The notes beneath the pieces were generated by a model that did no database searches, had not been told where the DNA came from, and saw only the letters and a program-made list of their open reading frames with translations. Shown here piece after piece: positions 19,840-28,886 of a stretch of 64,000 bases of DNA (position 1 is the stretch's first letter; each line of letters opens with the position of its first letter). The stretch is from positions 47,464 to 111,463 of IMG/VR virus record IMGVR_UViG_3300049491_001102. One strand, given 5' to 3'. Origin of the DNA: a virus. A program made the translations under genes and the position numbers.

Positions 19840-20357
19840 TATCGGTTACCATTTCGTAAGAAGCCTTGTTGAATCTGGTCCTCATACGTCCAGCGGAAGT
19901 CACGACACTCCTCAATCGTGCAGGACACGACTTGCTGAACAGCAGCCAAATCACGCTGTCTGAAGCGTACGAATCGTGTGTTTATCGTCGTCACACGAGT
20001 GGTGAGCGATAGCGTATTCGGCCAAATAAACAGTAGCCGAGGCGGTGACCCAGTTCGAACCGAGTTCGCGCTCTTAAACGGGTACAAAAATCCATGAATG
20101 AAATTTAAGAACTTCAGGTTGAAATCATGATTTTCAGCAGTTTGTGTCAACAAAAAGAACTCAAGATTTATGACAGGGTTATCCGTCCCGCTATACTGCA
20201 AGTTGGCGTGTGGATGTCCAATAGGCCGCTTTCGTTCGTAGGCGGCCGCAACTTGCGTTTCAAATTCTGTGGGGTTGAAAAACGGCGACATCTCTTTCGC
20301 CGTCTCCACGCACATGCACACGCACTTCGTGATCACTCGATTGGGTGTGAGGCTCAT
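19839..20357 (-). CDS. CIS-tube-like baseplate/tube-initiator protein
   Basis: The 172-residue protein resembles the contractile-injection-system tube-initiator domain that normally precedes LysM (Afp7-like). Visible parts are FFNPTEFETQVAAAYERKRP, LQYSGTDNPVINLEFFLL, the conserved PPRLLFIWPNTLSLTTRVTT and the closing CTIEECRDFRWTYEDQ. I chose the start at 20357 because it forms an ATGA overlap with the tape-measure stop. An ATG twelve bases upstream is also in frame. Together with the next gene it represents a split Afp7-type protein. Confidence 0.7.
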   Translation of the reverse strand: MSLTPNRVITKCVCMCVETAKEMSPFFNPTEFETQVAAAYERKRPIGHPHANLQYSGTDNPVINLEFFLLTQTAENHDFNLKFLNFIHGFLYPFKSANSVRTGSPPRLLFIWPNTLSLTTRVTTINTRFVRFRQRDLAAVQQVVSCTIEECRDFRWTYEDQIQQGFLRNGNR

Positions 20358-23032
20358 CCTTCTCCCCATTCTCCCTCAGCGAAGGAGTTCGCGGCACGAT
20401 TTCTTTCACGCCCGCGCACAAGCTGTCCAACCTTCTCGCCGTCGAGGAGCACGGCGACACTTTCCGGTTTCTTTGGGTTGTTTCGTGCATGAGCTGCCCA
20501 AGCGTTCTGCATCGCTATTTGCACGTCCTCGCGTGACAACCCTTGCTTTTGCGCTTTCGGGACAGGAACTGCCAACTGTGGCGCCTCATAGGCCAGGTTG
20601 TTGTTGGTCACATACGCTGGTGGCAACCCAGTCGTGTTGGGAACTCCCCTGTTCCCACCAACTGTAGGGAGATATGTATCCGCGTTCGCAGCTACAATCG
20701 TTCGCGGCGACTGAACAGTATTCGCTTCAACTTTAGCGATTATATCACCAGAAAACAGCTTTTTCAGGTCACCAATCTTACCGGCGACGTTATCGTATAT
20801 TCCGCGAACTTTGTCCCAAACACCTGACACTTTCTCTGCAAACGTTTCCCACTTCAGGATGAGGGAATCAACAACGCTCATTGCTTTTTCTTTAATGCCT
20901 TTGAAAAAGTCAACAACTGAGTTCCAAGCGTTTGATGTGATGTCTTGAACCTTCTTGAACATTGACGAGAAAAAGTCAACAACTTTGTCTACACCCATTG
21001 ATATTGCTGAAGTGACAATGTTGAACGCCATCTTCAACCAGTTCCAGGCGGCGGACACCCCATCAACGAGGTCTACAAAGCCATCAACAATCCTCGTGTA
21101 GGCCCAAACGATACCATCGACAATCATGCTGATGAACGACCATGCCGTGAGAAAACTTTGTGTCGTCATGTTGAACAACCACGCCAATGTACCAATAGCC
21201 CAAATTGTTCCCTCCACAACCTTTCCTACGAACATTCCGATGGCAAACCCCACCTTACGCCATTTATCACTGGAACCAATAGAGTCTGCAGCTTCCTTAC
21301 TAAAGATTCCAAGGTACTCACCGAGGTTCTCAAATGCACTCATTAAAAAGTCGAATGCAGGACCCATTGTGTCAACAGCAGCCATAAATCCTTCTCCAAC
21401 ACCAGAGAAGAATCTTTTCAACCGGAAGATATAGCCGACGACAGTGCGGACAAATCCTAGTATCCCTTCGTTTTCCTTCTTGGCGAGTTCTTTCGCAACC
21501 GAACCCCGGATGAACCCATGCTGTAAGAACTGAGCTATTCCTTGGAACGCCAGTTTAACGTTGTTGAATATTTTCATCGCCCTATCGGCGAATCCACCAA
21601 TATTCTGGTCAAACGCACGCTTAGTCGCAATGAACACGAGCGCCAATCCGGCCACAATGAGAAGAACGGGCCACGCGGCAACAAGGAGTCCTTTAAGGGC
21701 CGCGATCGCGACTGGAACCATGGGGGCGAGAACGGCGATCGCACCCCCAACAAACAGCAGGGCAGACCCAAGAATGAGGATGCCGGATGTTGCGTACACA
21801 CCAACCGCGATCATTTGTTTCACAGGTTCTGGTAACGCTTCAAATTTTTCGGTGAGTCTTGCAACGAACTCAATGAGTCTCTCTACTCCAGGTCGTAAAA
21901 ATCTGGCGAATGCGTCACCGACAACGATAGTGAATGTACTGAACGCACCACTCAGTAGTGACATCTGTCCTGGTAAAGAGTTCAAAAATGCGTCTTTGAA
22001 CTGTTTAGTGGTCCCAGTGGCGTTACCGATCTGATCCCGCAGGTATTTAACAGCATCAGCTCCCTTAACAAGTTGACCAGTTGCTGTCTCAATACCTTCT
22101 GATAGCTGGGTTGTAATCGCTGTAAACGCTGTTAGACCAAATCTTCCAGACAAGTCCTCAATTAAAGATACCCGCTTTGTTGGGCTCTCGATCTTCTCCA
22201 GTGCTTTGGCAGCTTCCATCACGATGTCGAGGAACGGCCGAAACTTCCCCGCGCCGTCCTCAACTGCAACCCCGAGTTTGGACTTCAACTTGTCGCTGTT
22301 TTTTGTGAGCTCTAACAACGCAGTCGACACCGAACTTGCGGCAACCGTGGCGTCCACACCGGTGTTTTTAACCATACCCATCGACACCAGCATCTCGTCG
22401 AGACTCTGGCGTGTGATGCTGGCGCCTCGGCTCACGGTACCCAACATCACTTCAAGGTCATGGGCTTCAACCGCGGTCGAAATGGTGAGTTTCATCAGCT
22501 TATCGCTGACCGCAACCGCGTCTTCGGCTTTTAGGCTGAAAACCTTGATAGCTGCAGCCAAAGTCGAGGCTGATCGCGCTCCCGTCAGCTCCGCTGCTGA
22601 GGCAAAATCCAATGTGCCCGTGAGTGCGCGCAGTGACTGCGAAGCGCTCAAACCTTGCTGAGCAAGTTGTTTTAGCGTCTCGACAGCTTCGATAGGGGTG
22701 AACTGTGTCGTAGTCCCAGCTTTGAGCGCGGCGGCTCGCAGTTTTTTGAGCTCTTCGGCCGTGGCGCTGGCGGAGACGCCCAACAAATTGACGCGTTGCT
22801 CGAACTGTCCGCTCGCGTTGGCGACGAACCACACTCCATCCAACAGCTTTTTGCTGGCAGCCAAACTTGCCATCGATGCGACCATCGCGGCGGTTCCTGC
22901 CTGCATGACCTTTTGGGCTATTGTATTGGCCCTCTCCAAGCGTGTAACCGACTTCGATATGTTGTCTATCGTTCGCGACGCATGATCTTTTGCCGAAAAG
23001 ATAAAACCAAGGCCAAGATTATTTAGCGCCAT
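20354..23032 (-). CDS. tail tape measure protein
   Basis: The 892-residue protein has the TP901-type tape-measure core at about 60-330 (ALKAGTTTQFTPIEAVETLK, SLDEMLVSMGMVKNTGVDAT). Hydrophobic segments follow at about 400-460 (ILILGSALLFVGGAIAVLAP), then amphipathic helices (VVDFFSSMFKKVQDITSNAW). It sets tail length and is ejected with the DNA. By the usual 0.15 nm per residue rule the tail would be about 130 nm long. It follows the chaperone frames as in other long-tailed phages. Confidence 0.93.
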   Translation of the reverse strand: MALNNLGLGFIFSAKDHASRTIDNISKSVTRLERANTIAQKVMQAGTAAMVASMASLAASKKLLDGVWFVANASGQFEQRVNLLGVSASATAEELKKLRAAALKAGTTTQFTPIEAVETLKQLAQQGLSASQSLRALTGTLDFASAAELTGARSASTLAAAIKVFSLKAEDAVAVSDKLMKLTISTAVEAHDLEVMLGTVSRGASITRQSLDEMLVSMGMVKNTGVDATVAASSVSTALLELTKNSDKLKSKLGVAVEDGAGKFRPFLDIVMEAAKALEKIESPTKRVSLIEDLSGRFGLTAFTAITTQLSEGIETATGQLVKGADAVKYLRDQIGNATGTTKQFKDAFLNSLPGQMSLLSGAFSTFTIVVGDAFARFLRPGVERLIEFVARLTEKFEALPEPVKQMIAVGVYATSGILILGSALLFVGGAIAVLAPMVPVAIAALKGLLVAAWPVLLIVAGLALVFIATKRAFDQNIGGFADRAMKIFNNVKLAFQGIAQFLQHGFIRGSVAKELAKKENEGILGFVRTVVGYIFRLKRFFSGVGEGFMAAVDTMGPAFDFLMSAFENLGEYLGIFSKEAADSIGSSDKWRKVGFAIGMFVGKVVEGTIWAIGTLAWLFNMTTQSFLTAWSFISMIVDGIVWAYTRIVDGFVDLVDGVSAAWNWLKMAFNIVTSAISMGVDKVVDFFSSMFKKVQDITSNAWNSVVDFFKGIKEKAMSVVDSLILKWETFAEKVSGVWDKVRGIYDNVAGKIGDLKKLFSGDIIAKVEANTVQSPRTIVAANADTYLPTVGGNRGVPNTTGLPPAYVTNNNLAYEAPQLAVPVPKAQKQGLSREDVQIAMQNAWAAHARNNPKKPESVAVLLDGEKVGQLVRGRERNRAANSFAEGEWGEG

Positions 23033-23044
23033 GAACTGACTCCA

Positions 23045-23311
23045 TCATTCTTCTTCAGGGTCTTCGTATTTTTTGTGTTCAGAAGACACTAAATCGTGCT
23101 GCTTGTTTACGTACCAAACTAAATCGTCAAGTTCTAGGTTCATAGCTTCTGAATACGTAAAATTCAAACCGGAACCTTGAACATTGCGAATCAATGCGGT
23201 TACGTAACTGCGTACAATACCGCGATCGAATAGGCTGAGGAGGGTGATCAACCCGGGCTCTGTCGAATCACCCTCTTGTTTTTGGAAGAAGAGGGCGGCG
23301 TTTTTATCCAA
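23045..23311 (-). CDS. tail assembly chaperone, probable -1 frameshift extension
   Basis: This 88-codon frame overlaps the end of the upstream chaperone frame by 64 bases and lies in its -1 frame. Its only possible start is a TTG, so it is best read as the C-terminal extension of a frameshifted chaperone, the conserved arrangement just before tape-measure genes. The overlap contains ATA-AAA-ACG (23307-23299) and TCC-AAA-AAC (23286-23278); either A-run could slip. The product is acidic (ends KKYEDPEEE). Confidence 0.65.
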   Translation of the reverse strand: MDKNAALFFQKQEGDSTEPGLITLLSLFDRGIVRSYVTALIRNVQGSGLNFTYSEAMNLELDDLVWYVNKQHDLVSSEHKKYEDPEEE

Positions 23312-24045
23312 AATCCCTCGTCGAAAGGGATGTTCACGTGCATTTCGTTACTGCAAAACGGGCAGTAAATTTCGAGTTGTGTCTCGTACCCGCCGTCGAC
23401 GGCGTCCATTTCGCTTACAAGCTCCATAGACTCTGGTACGCTAAGCGAGCGAACCCACTCAGCAATCAAATAGTAGTCAGTGAACTCTTTACCGTTGCTG
23501 ATAACTCGACTAATTCGACGTGCTAGTCCAGTAGTTACGCGCGCTCGGAAGTTCTTTTCAATGTGGTTCGCAAGCTCTCGCTCGTCTTTGCCCCGAATTA
23601 AACGGAAGAAGAACTGGTCACCATTCGCGAGCTGAGCACGGAACGGAGCGTCTTCTAATGCATTCGTTATCGATGCTTCGGGCAATTGATACTGGGGAAG
23701 AACATTAAGGTCCAATCCCCATTCGAAGTGCTTATCGCACTTGTCGTCAGAACATTTGACTCTGAAGCTATAGTCTGACCCGTGCGTTGCAATGCGTGTT
23801 GCAAGCAATGTTGAGAATCTGTCGCAAACAAGGACTTTGTCCCAAAATCCTTCTTCGTCAAACTTCAATCCGTCATACAGAGGGCCGTAGTCTTCTACGG
23901 CGACAGTGCACGCAGATAGTATCCGATTGGATATCATCTTGGACGCCACTTCTTGCTTGTTGGCGAACAAATCCATTTCGGATGCTTTGAGACCGCGAAC
24001 GACTAACTTCAGACCTGATGGGCAGATTGTGGTGTGCTCGGACAT
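23248..24045 (-). CDS. tail assembly chaperone / gp26-like protein with Cys pairs
   Basis: The 265-residue protein precedes the tape measure. It has two Cys clusters, CSDDKCDKHFEWGLDLN at about 122-138 and CPFCSNEMHVNIPFDEGF near the end, which could bind zinc together. This layout recalls T4 gp26-type baseplate or chaperone proteins. I set the start at 24045 because AGAGG lies five bases upstream; an earlier in-frame start at 24066 lacks this. The frame ends inside the region where -1 frameshifting is expected. Confidence 0.7.
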   Translation of the reverse strand: MSEHTTICPSGLKLVVRGLKASEMDLFANKQEVASKMISNRILSACTVAVEDYGPLYDGLKFDEEGFWDKVLVCDRFSTLLATRIATHGSDYSFRVKCSDDKCDKHFEWGLDLNVLPQYQLPEASITNALEDAPFRAQLANGDQFFFRLIRGKDERELANHIEKNFRARVTTGLARRISRVISNGKEFTDYYLIAEWVRSLSVPESMELVSEMDAVDGGYETQLEIYCPFCSNEMHVNIPFDEGFWIKTPPSSSKNKRVIRQSPG

Positions 24046-24080
24046 GGTGCCTCTCGTCAGTGGCACTATTTAAGTACACC

Positions 24081-24116
24081 AAAAACAAAACCACGGCAAA
24101 CGCATGTTTACCGTGG
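24081..24116 (-). terminator. rho-independent terminator after tail tube gene
   Basis: On the minus strand CCACGG pairs with CCGTGG, extended by TAAAC/GTTTG around a four-base loop (24091-24116). TTTTGTTTTT follows. It lies between the tail tube gene and the chaperone gene, so it would reduce expression from tube (many copies) to chaperone and tape measure (few copies). Confidence 0.8.
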
Positions 24117-24135
24117 CTAAGCTTAAAAATGAAAA

Positions 24136-24645
24136 CTAGCGTCCGCTCGGGCGTCCAGTTCCATTTGCCGGAATGCGCTCAAAGCCATTAATCGATAGCT
24201 CAACGCTTTCCATCGTCTTTTCAGACGTTCCATTATCCCACTCGCCTGCTTTGAACTTCTTCGGCCACGCTTCGTAGATGCGCCACCGCTTGATCACAGC
24301 TTTACGGTTGTTCCGGCACACAATGTCCATGGTCCGTTTGTAACTCCCATCAGGACCTGCGGCTTCAAGGCCAAGGTCTGAGACCAAGTTCGTCACGGTT
24401 TGTACCCAGTCATAAAGGTCGGAATCCGACGCAACCGCAGCGCGTTCAATGGTGAGATCGGAGAAATCGACAAGACCAGCATCCTTGGTCGTTGGCCGAA
24501 TATCTCCTCCTTCACGATACTTGACTTCTTCAATCTCTGCTTCAAGAGCAGAGCACTTGTTGAAGCCCATATGGACTACACCATCGATTTCGACGGTGAA
24601 GCGGAATTTATCCTCAAACAGTCTTGGTGCTCCTGCTACTGCCAT
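24136..24645 (-). CDS. tail tube protein (gp19/T4-type)
   Basis: The 169-residue protein matches the phage tail tube/gp19 family: FRFTVEIDGVVHMGFNKCSA, EEVKYREGGDIRPTTKDAG, then MDIVCRNNRKAVIKRWRIYE and AWPKKFKAGEWDNGTSEKTM. It polymerises into the inner tube inside the sheath. Length and position after the sheath are standard. A terminator follows it. Confidence 0.93.
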   Translation of the reverse strand: MAVAGAPRLFEDKFRFTVEIDGVVHMGFNKCSALEAEIEEVKYREGGDIRPTTKDAGLVDFSDLTIERAAVASDSDLYDWVQTVTNLVSDLGLEAAGPDGSYKRTMDIVCRNNRKAVIKRWRIYEAWPKKFKAGEWDNGTSEKTMESVELSINGFERIPANGTGRPSGR

Positions 24646-24682
24646 AATACTCCTTTTAGACTTTAGAATGTCTTAACTCGGC

Positions 24683-26935
24683 TTATCCGTTAGCCAAGAG
24701 CTGTTCTAGGGCCCGTGTATCCTTTGTGAAGTCGAGGACAACCCATTCGACGGTATCGTTGGTGTTGAGGCCAACACGAGCTTTCAGTTGGCCAGAAGCC
24801 ACGACATCAGGTGTGTTGAGGCCAATTCCTTGGACGTCAACATCGACATAGAACGCAGTGGCCGGGTTCTTCGTCTTGAACGCGCCAACTTTCATCTGGG
24901 CGAGCAAGAAGTTGGTGATCGTACGCTCCACCTCAGCACGGAGTTCTTCCGTGTTGTTCCGGTGGCGTGCGAAGTCGGTTCCGAGCTTGATGCTTTGCTC
25001 GATGAAGATCACGCCGCGGCGAGCCGCAATGTTGGTGAAGTTTCCCCCCGACCTTAGAGTTCGGGTCCCATCGAGATTAAGCGCACCTCCCTGCGTGTCG
25101 ATCGGATTGATAAGCGCCGGGTAGACGTAGTCGCGCACCTCTTCTTTGAGGACTTGGTGCCGAACATTTCCATCCGGGTCATCTTCCAGGCCAACAATCG
25201 TTGGCATACGTCCATTTTCGATGCCGCAAGGAGCAATGTAGATCCCGCCTGGCCGCGCATTGTCTTGGCGCGCGCACATACCTGCGATGAGCCCGGTGTT
25301 CGGGATCGTGATGCTGTCGGCTGCGCCAAACACCGCCTTATTCGGGTTCAAAACCTTGACCCGAGGCCAAGCGATGAAGCCGAACTCGGTCGTGTTGAAT
25401 AGCCCCGTCGTGACCTTGACGTAGTTCACGATGGCGAGAGCATTCATGCCCGCGGGACATTCGATGAGCGGGAAGATCGACTTGTTACGCGTGATTTCGC
25501 AGTACGAAACCATCGCATTGGCCACGGCGGCCGTGGCTCGCTGCGGAATCGCGAGCAACGTCGCATCATTCACCGTATCCAGTGAGCGGATACCCGTTTC
25601 AGAAGCCGAGTTGCCCACGAAGTCGATGTCTGCAAGGCCAACCAGCCCGTCATCACCACCAGTCGGGGTGTACGTGCCATTCTGTGGCCTTTCACTTCCC
25701 CCTGCATCTTGGTCTTCAGCCAAGATCAATGCGGACCCGATACCGGGCGCAGCCAGTGCTGTTTCCACATATCGTGCGTCGGCGTCATCCATCGAGCAGT
25801 TCGGGAACTGCTCCACGATCAGGCCATTGCGCCGAATGATGAGGTTGAAGTGGTCGGGATCCAAGTCTGTGGCATCGGCAACTTCGATCGTTAGATCGTT
25901 TGCGTACGCACCCGGAGTCTTGCCCCGGAAAATCAACGTCGCTACTGGCGATCCCGCGGTACCGTTCACGGGTCCTGATGCCCAGCCAACTGCAGTTTGA
26001 ACCCCTGCAGACGCCGTGATTTCGAGTTCTGACGAAACACCTGTCGTGTCGGACACGATATCCGGGATTCCAGACCCCGAAGGTGATTGCTCGACAACCG
26101 ACAGACCCGCGAGCGCGCCCACGATAGAGATGACCTCGGCTAACGTCACCGCAGCCAAGTTCGCGACGTTGCCGGTACCGGCAACCGCTGCACCAAAGCC
26201 CAGGGCGGCAGCCGCAGTTCCGCCGGTGACATTGACCAGCGACGCAGTTCCTTTTTTGTCGCTGCGTAGCGTCACTGCGCTTACGGTGGAGGTCGCAGAC
26301 ACTCCCACCAAAATCGCGTTGAGCTTGGCCGCAACTTCGGCCGGCGTGGCAGCGCCAATCGAAATGAAGTCCGCGGTCAAGAACGTCACGGTTTGCGTCG
26401 CGCCGCCGTCTACCTGCACGGTCAGGTTCAAGCCGTTGGACAGCACATAGGGCGCCGACGCGCTGGTCACCGAACTCGACGCCGTGCCATTGAACGTAGC
26501 CGTGACGGGAGAACCGCCATCAACCGCGATCGACACATTGTCCCCATGCGCGAGCGCGTAGGGAGCAGCATTGACGCCGGGAAGTTTGGCCGCCGTGGCG
26601 GCGATGGTGTTGGCCGTGACCTCGGCCGTATCTGCCGTCAAACTCAGAGCATCGGTGATGTCGGAATAGTGGGCAGTCCGCGTGAACCAGAGGTATTGAC
26701 CTCCGGCGTCAAAATACGCACTGACCGAGTTCCACGTGTCGGCACAGTCCGCAGTGACATCGCCGTAGTCGCGCCGCCATGCGTCCCATGAAAAGTAAAA
26801 CTGAGCGACACCAATAGGACCACGCTGCGTAACACCGACCATCGCCAACACTGCGGTAATCAGCGATGGGATAGTACGAATGCCCGAAGTGCTCTCCGTG
26901 ATGATAGTTTTTGAAGAAAGCAATGCGTTAGACAT
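24683..26935 (-). CDS. tail sheath protein with inserted beta-modules
   Basis: The C-terminal part is a canonical sheath: GVIFIEQSIKLGTDFARHRN, LRAEVERTITNFLLAQMKVG and FYVDVDVQGIGLNTPDV. The N-terminus (MVGVTQRGPIGVAQFYFSW, GGQYLWFTRTA) is also typical. Between residues about 113 and 328 lies a foreign-looking insertion of beta-modules homologous to those in the 694-residue virion protein and in tail protein I. Sheath-type sequence resumes at GKTPGAYANDLTIEV. At 750 residues the protein is longer than most sheaths. The insertion should project from the outer sheath surface. Confidence 0.92.
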   Translation of the reverse strand: MSNALLSSKTIITESTSGIRTIPSLITAVLAMVGVTQRGPIGVAQFYFSWDAWRRDYGDVTADCADTWNSVSAYFDAGGQYLWFTRTAHYSDITDALSLTADTAEVTANTIAATAAKLPGVNAAPYALAHGDNVSIAVDGGSPVTATFNGTASSSVTSASAPYVLSNGLNLTVQVDGGATQTVTFLTADFISIGAATPAEVAAKLNAILVGVSATSTVSAVTLRSDKKGTASLVNVTGGTAAAALGFGAAVAGTGNVANLAAVTLAEVISIVGALAGLSVVEQSPSGSGIPDIVSDTTGVSSELEITASAGVQTAVGWASGPVNGTAGSPVATLIFRGKTPGAYANDLTIEVADATDLDPDHFNLIIRRNGLIVEQFPNCSMDDADARYVETALAAPGIGSALILAEDQDAGGSERPQNGTYTPTGGDDGLVGLADIDFVGNSASETGIRSLDTVNDATLLAIPQRATAAVANAMVSYCEITRNKSIFPLIECPAGMNALAIVNYVKVTTGLFNTTEFGFIAWPRVKVLNPNKAVFGAADSITIPNTGLIAGMCARQDNARPGGIYIAPCGIENGRMPTIVGLEDDPDGNVRHQVLKEEVRDYVYPALINPIDTQGGALNLDGTRTLRSGGNFTNIAARRGVIFIEQSIKLGTDFARHRNNTEELRAEVERTITNFLLAQMKVGAFKTKNPATAFYVDVDVQGIGLNTPDVVASGQLKARVGLNTNDTVEWVVLDFTKDTRALEQLLANG
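25952..26599 (-). repeat. beta-module insertion in tail sheath
   Basis: Residues about 113-328 contain two to three units. The clearest reads APYVLSNGLNLTVQVDGGAT, then FLTADFISIGAATPAEVAA, then GTASLVNVTGGTAAAALGFG. A truncated copy precedes it (APYALAHGDNVSIAVDGGS) and a diverged copy follows. The stretch is also Ala/Gly/Thr-rich compared with the rest of the gene. Confidence 0.65.
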
Positions 26936-26938
26936 GGA

Positions 26939-27241
26939 CTAAACTTCTCGCTCCTCAGCGACGACGAGAACCTTTTGCACACTAACTAGCGAACGAATTT
27001 GCGGGATCTTCAGTACAGCATGAGGCAGCGGTTCGCTAACCCCACCAGCCTGAATCGTCACCGATGGTGGTGTATTGACCACAACGTCGCGAAAGCGCGG
27101 TTGTCCGGATGCGGGATCAATTTCACTGATCAATCGCGGGACCTTCACCCCATGAAGATGAGGCAAAGCGCCGTCTTCCGACGAGCTTAACTGCAAAGTG
27201 ACCGGGGTACGCCCCCGATTGCGAAGAATTACGCAGCGCAT
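26939..27241 (-). CDS. hypothetical protein, head-tail joining region
   Basis: The 100-residue protein is beta-rich (MRCVILRNRGRTPVTLQLSS) and ends AEEREV. It lies between the TIG-domain protein and the sheath, three bases before the latter. Small proteins in this place are often tail terminators, but I see no diagnostic motif. Confidence 0.6.
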   Translation of the reverse strand: MRCVILRNRGRTPVTLQLSSSEDGALPHLHGVKVPRLISEIDPASGQPRFRDVVVNTPPSVTIQAGGVSEPLPHAVLKIPQIRSLVSVQKVLVVAEEREV

Positions 27242-27246
27242 GATGG

Positions 27247-28263
27247 TTACGGGGTTTTGGGTTGCAGCCTGTCAACAACGAGTTCGGTCGACCGAACCGT
27301 GTCGAGCAGGACCTCCTCGACTTCGGCAGTGTACCCTTTCGCCGCATCGAATGCGACGCCAGGAATGCCAACGAGCACAAGGTCTCGGATTCGCAGCAGC
27401 ATCGTGAAATAGTGGACGTTGCTATTCATTGCAGGGCCATATTCACGGCCCGCAGTTCCATCGCCACCAATTTCAAGTTCAATCTCATGCTCAGAATATC
27501 CCTTTGACAAATCAAGTGGATCTAATGGGATGCTTATTCGACCTGTTCGCTCAACCCATTGATTGAACAAAACCAACAGATTCATCGAGTCTGCTGGGTT
27601 ATTAGCATACCCAGTGACCTCAAATAGAACATGGACTATTTTTGGGCTTTGGATAACGTAGGATTCTGACGAGTTGAAAGGAACTGTAGTATCAACGTTA
27701 AAATCTGGATTAGTGCTTCGCTCAAAACTTGGACCAAGTAGGCTTATACCTGGAGTTGATGCCACTACAGTGTACGGTTCAGAGTCCTCGTCGCCGTAAT
27801 CCGACGACTGAGTTAAAACTACATTGTCAACAACGGCTGATTTTAAGCGCCCTATTAACTCACGGGTTAATAGTGTCAAGCTGCTTGAATTTTCAGAACT
27901 TAAATCCGGCCGATAGAACGTGACGGCATCAAGGCTTGTAACTGTCTCTGTTGGGATTAGAACACCAGAATCATCAATGTTTTCAACCGTAACATCACTG
28001 AGAACACTAGATTGTGGCTGCTCGTCCGCATCCAGCAGGCTTATAAACGGAGAGATAATCAATAGCCGTGTTGCGGACAAAACAATGGTTTTTTCCGCCG
28101 GAGTCGTACCAAAAAGCACACGAACGGATTGAGGTCGTGGCGGAACGACGCCCGTCGGTGGCGGCGGTGTCGGTAGACGGAACCCAGTCCCCACGATTTG
28201 CACCGGAGTTCCTCCCATGGATGGAACAGATATGGGACTTACGGTTGAAATCGTGGGGATCAT
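27247..28263 (-). CDS. IPT/TIG-domain neck or tail-completion protein
   Basis: The 338-residue protein starts with an IPT/TIG Ig-like domain (PTISTVSPISVPSMGGTPVQ then IVGTGFRLP). A mixed alpha/beta body follows (YVIQSPKIVHVLFEVTGYAN). The start at 28263 makes an ATGA overlap with the upstream gene. By position it could be the tail terminator or sheath-attachment protein. The TIG domain is probably a surface decoration of the neck. Confidence 0.65.
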   Translation of the reverse strand: MIPTISTVSPISVPSMGGTPVQIVGTGFRLPTPPPPTGVVPPRPQSVRVLFGTTPAEKTIVLSATRLLIISPFISLLDADEQPQSSVLSDVTVENIDDSGVLIPTETVTSLDAVTFYRPDLSSENSSSLTLLTRELIGRLKSAVVDNVVLTQSSDYGDEDSEPYTVVASTPGISLLGPSFERSTNPDFNVDTTVPFNSSESYVIQSPKIVHVLFEVTGYANNPADSMNLLVLFNQWVERTGRISIPLDPLDLSKGYSEHEIELEIGGDGTAGREYGPAMNSNVHYFTMLLRIRDLVLVGIPGVAFDAAKGYTAEVEEVLLDTVRSTELVVDRLQPKTP

Positions 28264-28886
28264 GGGGTTCCTGGATTCTTTTGTCCTGGTTGCCAACCCA
28301 TTTTTTGGGCGACAAAGTTCATCATTCGGGCTTCTACATCACCAGGCTTAAAGTGGGCTTTGAATGTTTCCCGTAAGAAACTTCTCTCCGGAATACGTAT
28401 TACAAGCGTACTCCCTGGACGGAGCTTATTAGCTGATGATTTCTTTCCGGTTGGGCCATACTTCCTAAGCAACCCCATAATGTATTTGAACTGCTTAGAG
28501 GTGACTTGCATTGTTATTACATGTCCATACTCATGCACAGCCCCAATGCGTGTCATTTTCTCCCCATTATCTGACCTCGCATTGTTCGGAATGCCTACAA
28601 AGTACGTGGATTCCTGAACCGGTATCACAATGATGGAGCCATAAAGGTCGCCTTTATCGATTAACGGCTTACTCGACTTTTTTCGTTTTATCGTCCACGG
28701 TTCGTTACGTTGCCAAGGCTTCCCATTGCTTCGTCCCGAAGTTCTAAATGCCTTTAGAACATCATTGCGAAATTTCTGGGCTTCGCGTTTGACCGCCGTA
28801 TCCATTGCACGACCAAAGCGTTGTTCCATCCCTTTGGTGATGCTCAAAGCCGCCGCCCAGTCCCCAACTTTTACAACTTGGATCAT
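28260..28886 (-). CDS. virion morphogenesis / tail completion protein (gpS, Mu gpG-like)
   Basis: The 208-residue protein has the conserved pattern of the phage virion morphogenesis family: PWQRNEPWTIKRKK, then PLIDKGDLYGSIIVIP, then GAVHEYGHVITM and IPERSFLRETFKAHF. Members act at tail completion and head-tail joining. It overlaps both neighbours by ATGA. Confidence 0.82.
   Translation of the reverse strand: MIQVVKVGDWAAALSITKGMEQRFGRAMDTAVKREAQKFRNDVLKAFRTSGRSNGKPWQRNEPWTIKRKKSSKPLIDKGDLYGSIIVIPVQESTYFVGIPNNARSDNGEKMTRIGAVHEYGHVITMQVTSKQFKYIMGLLRKYGPTGKKSSANKLRPGSTLVIRIPERSFLRETFKAHFKPGDVEARMMNFVAQKMGWQPGQKNPGTP

Noticed and set aside
25431-26000. Rightward open frame (189 codons) opposite the tail sheath
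   Set aside because: It is antisense to a certain sheath gene, with Ser/Ala/Pro-biased composition and no start context. It is a shadow of codon bias.
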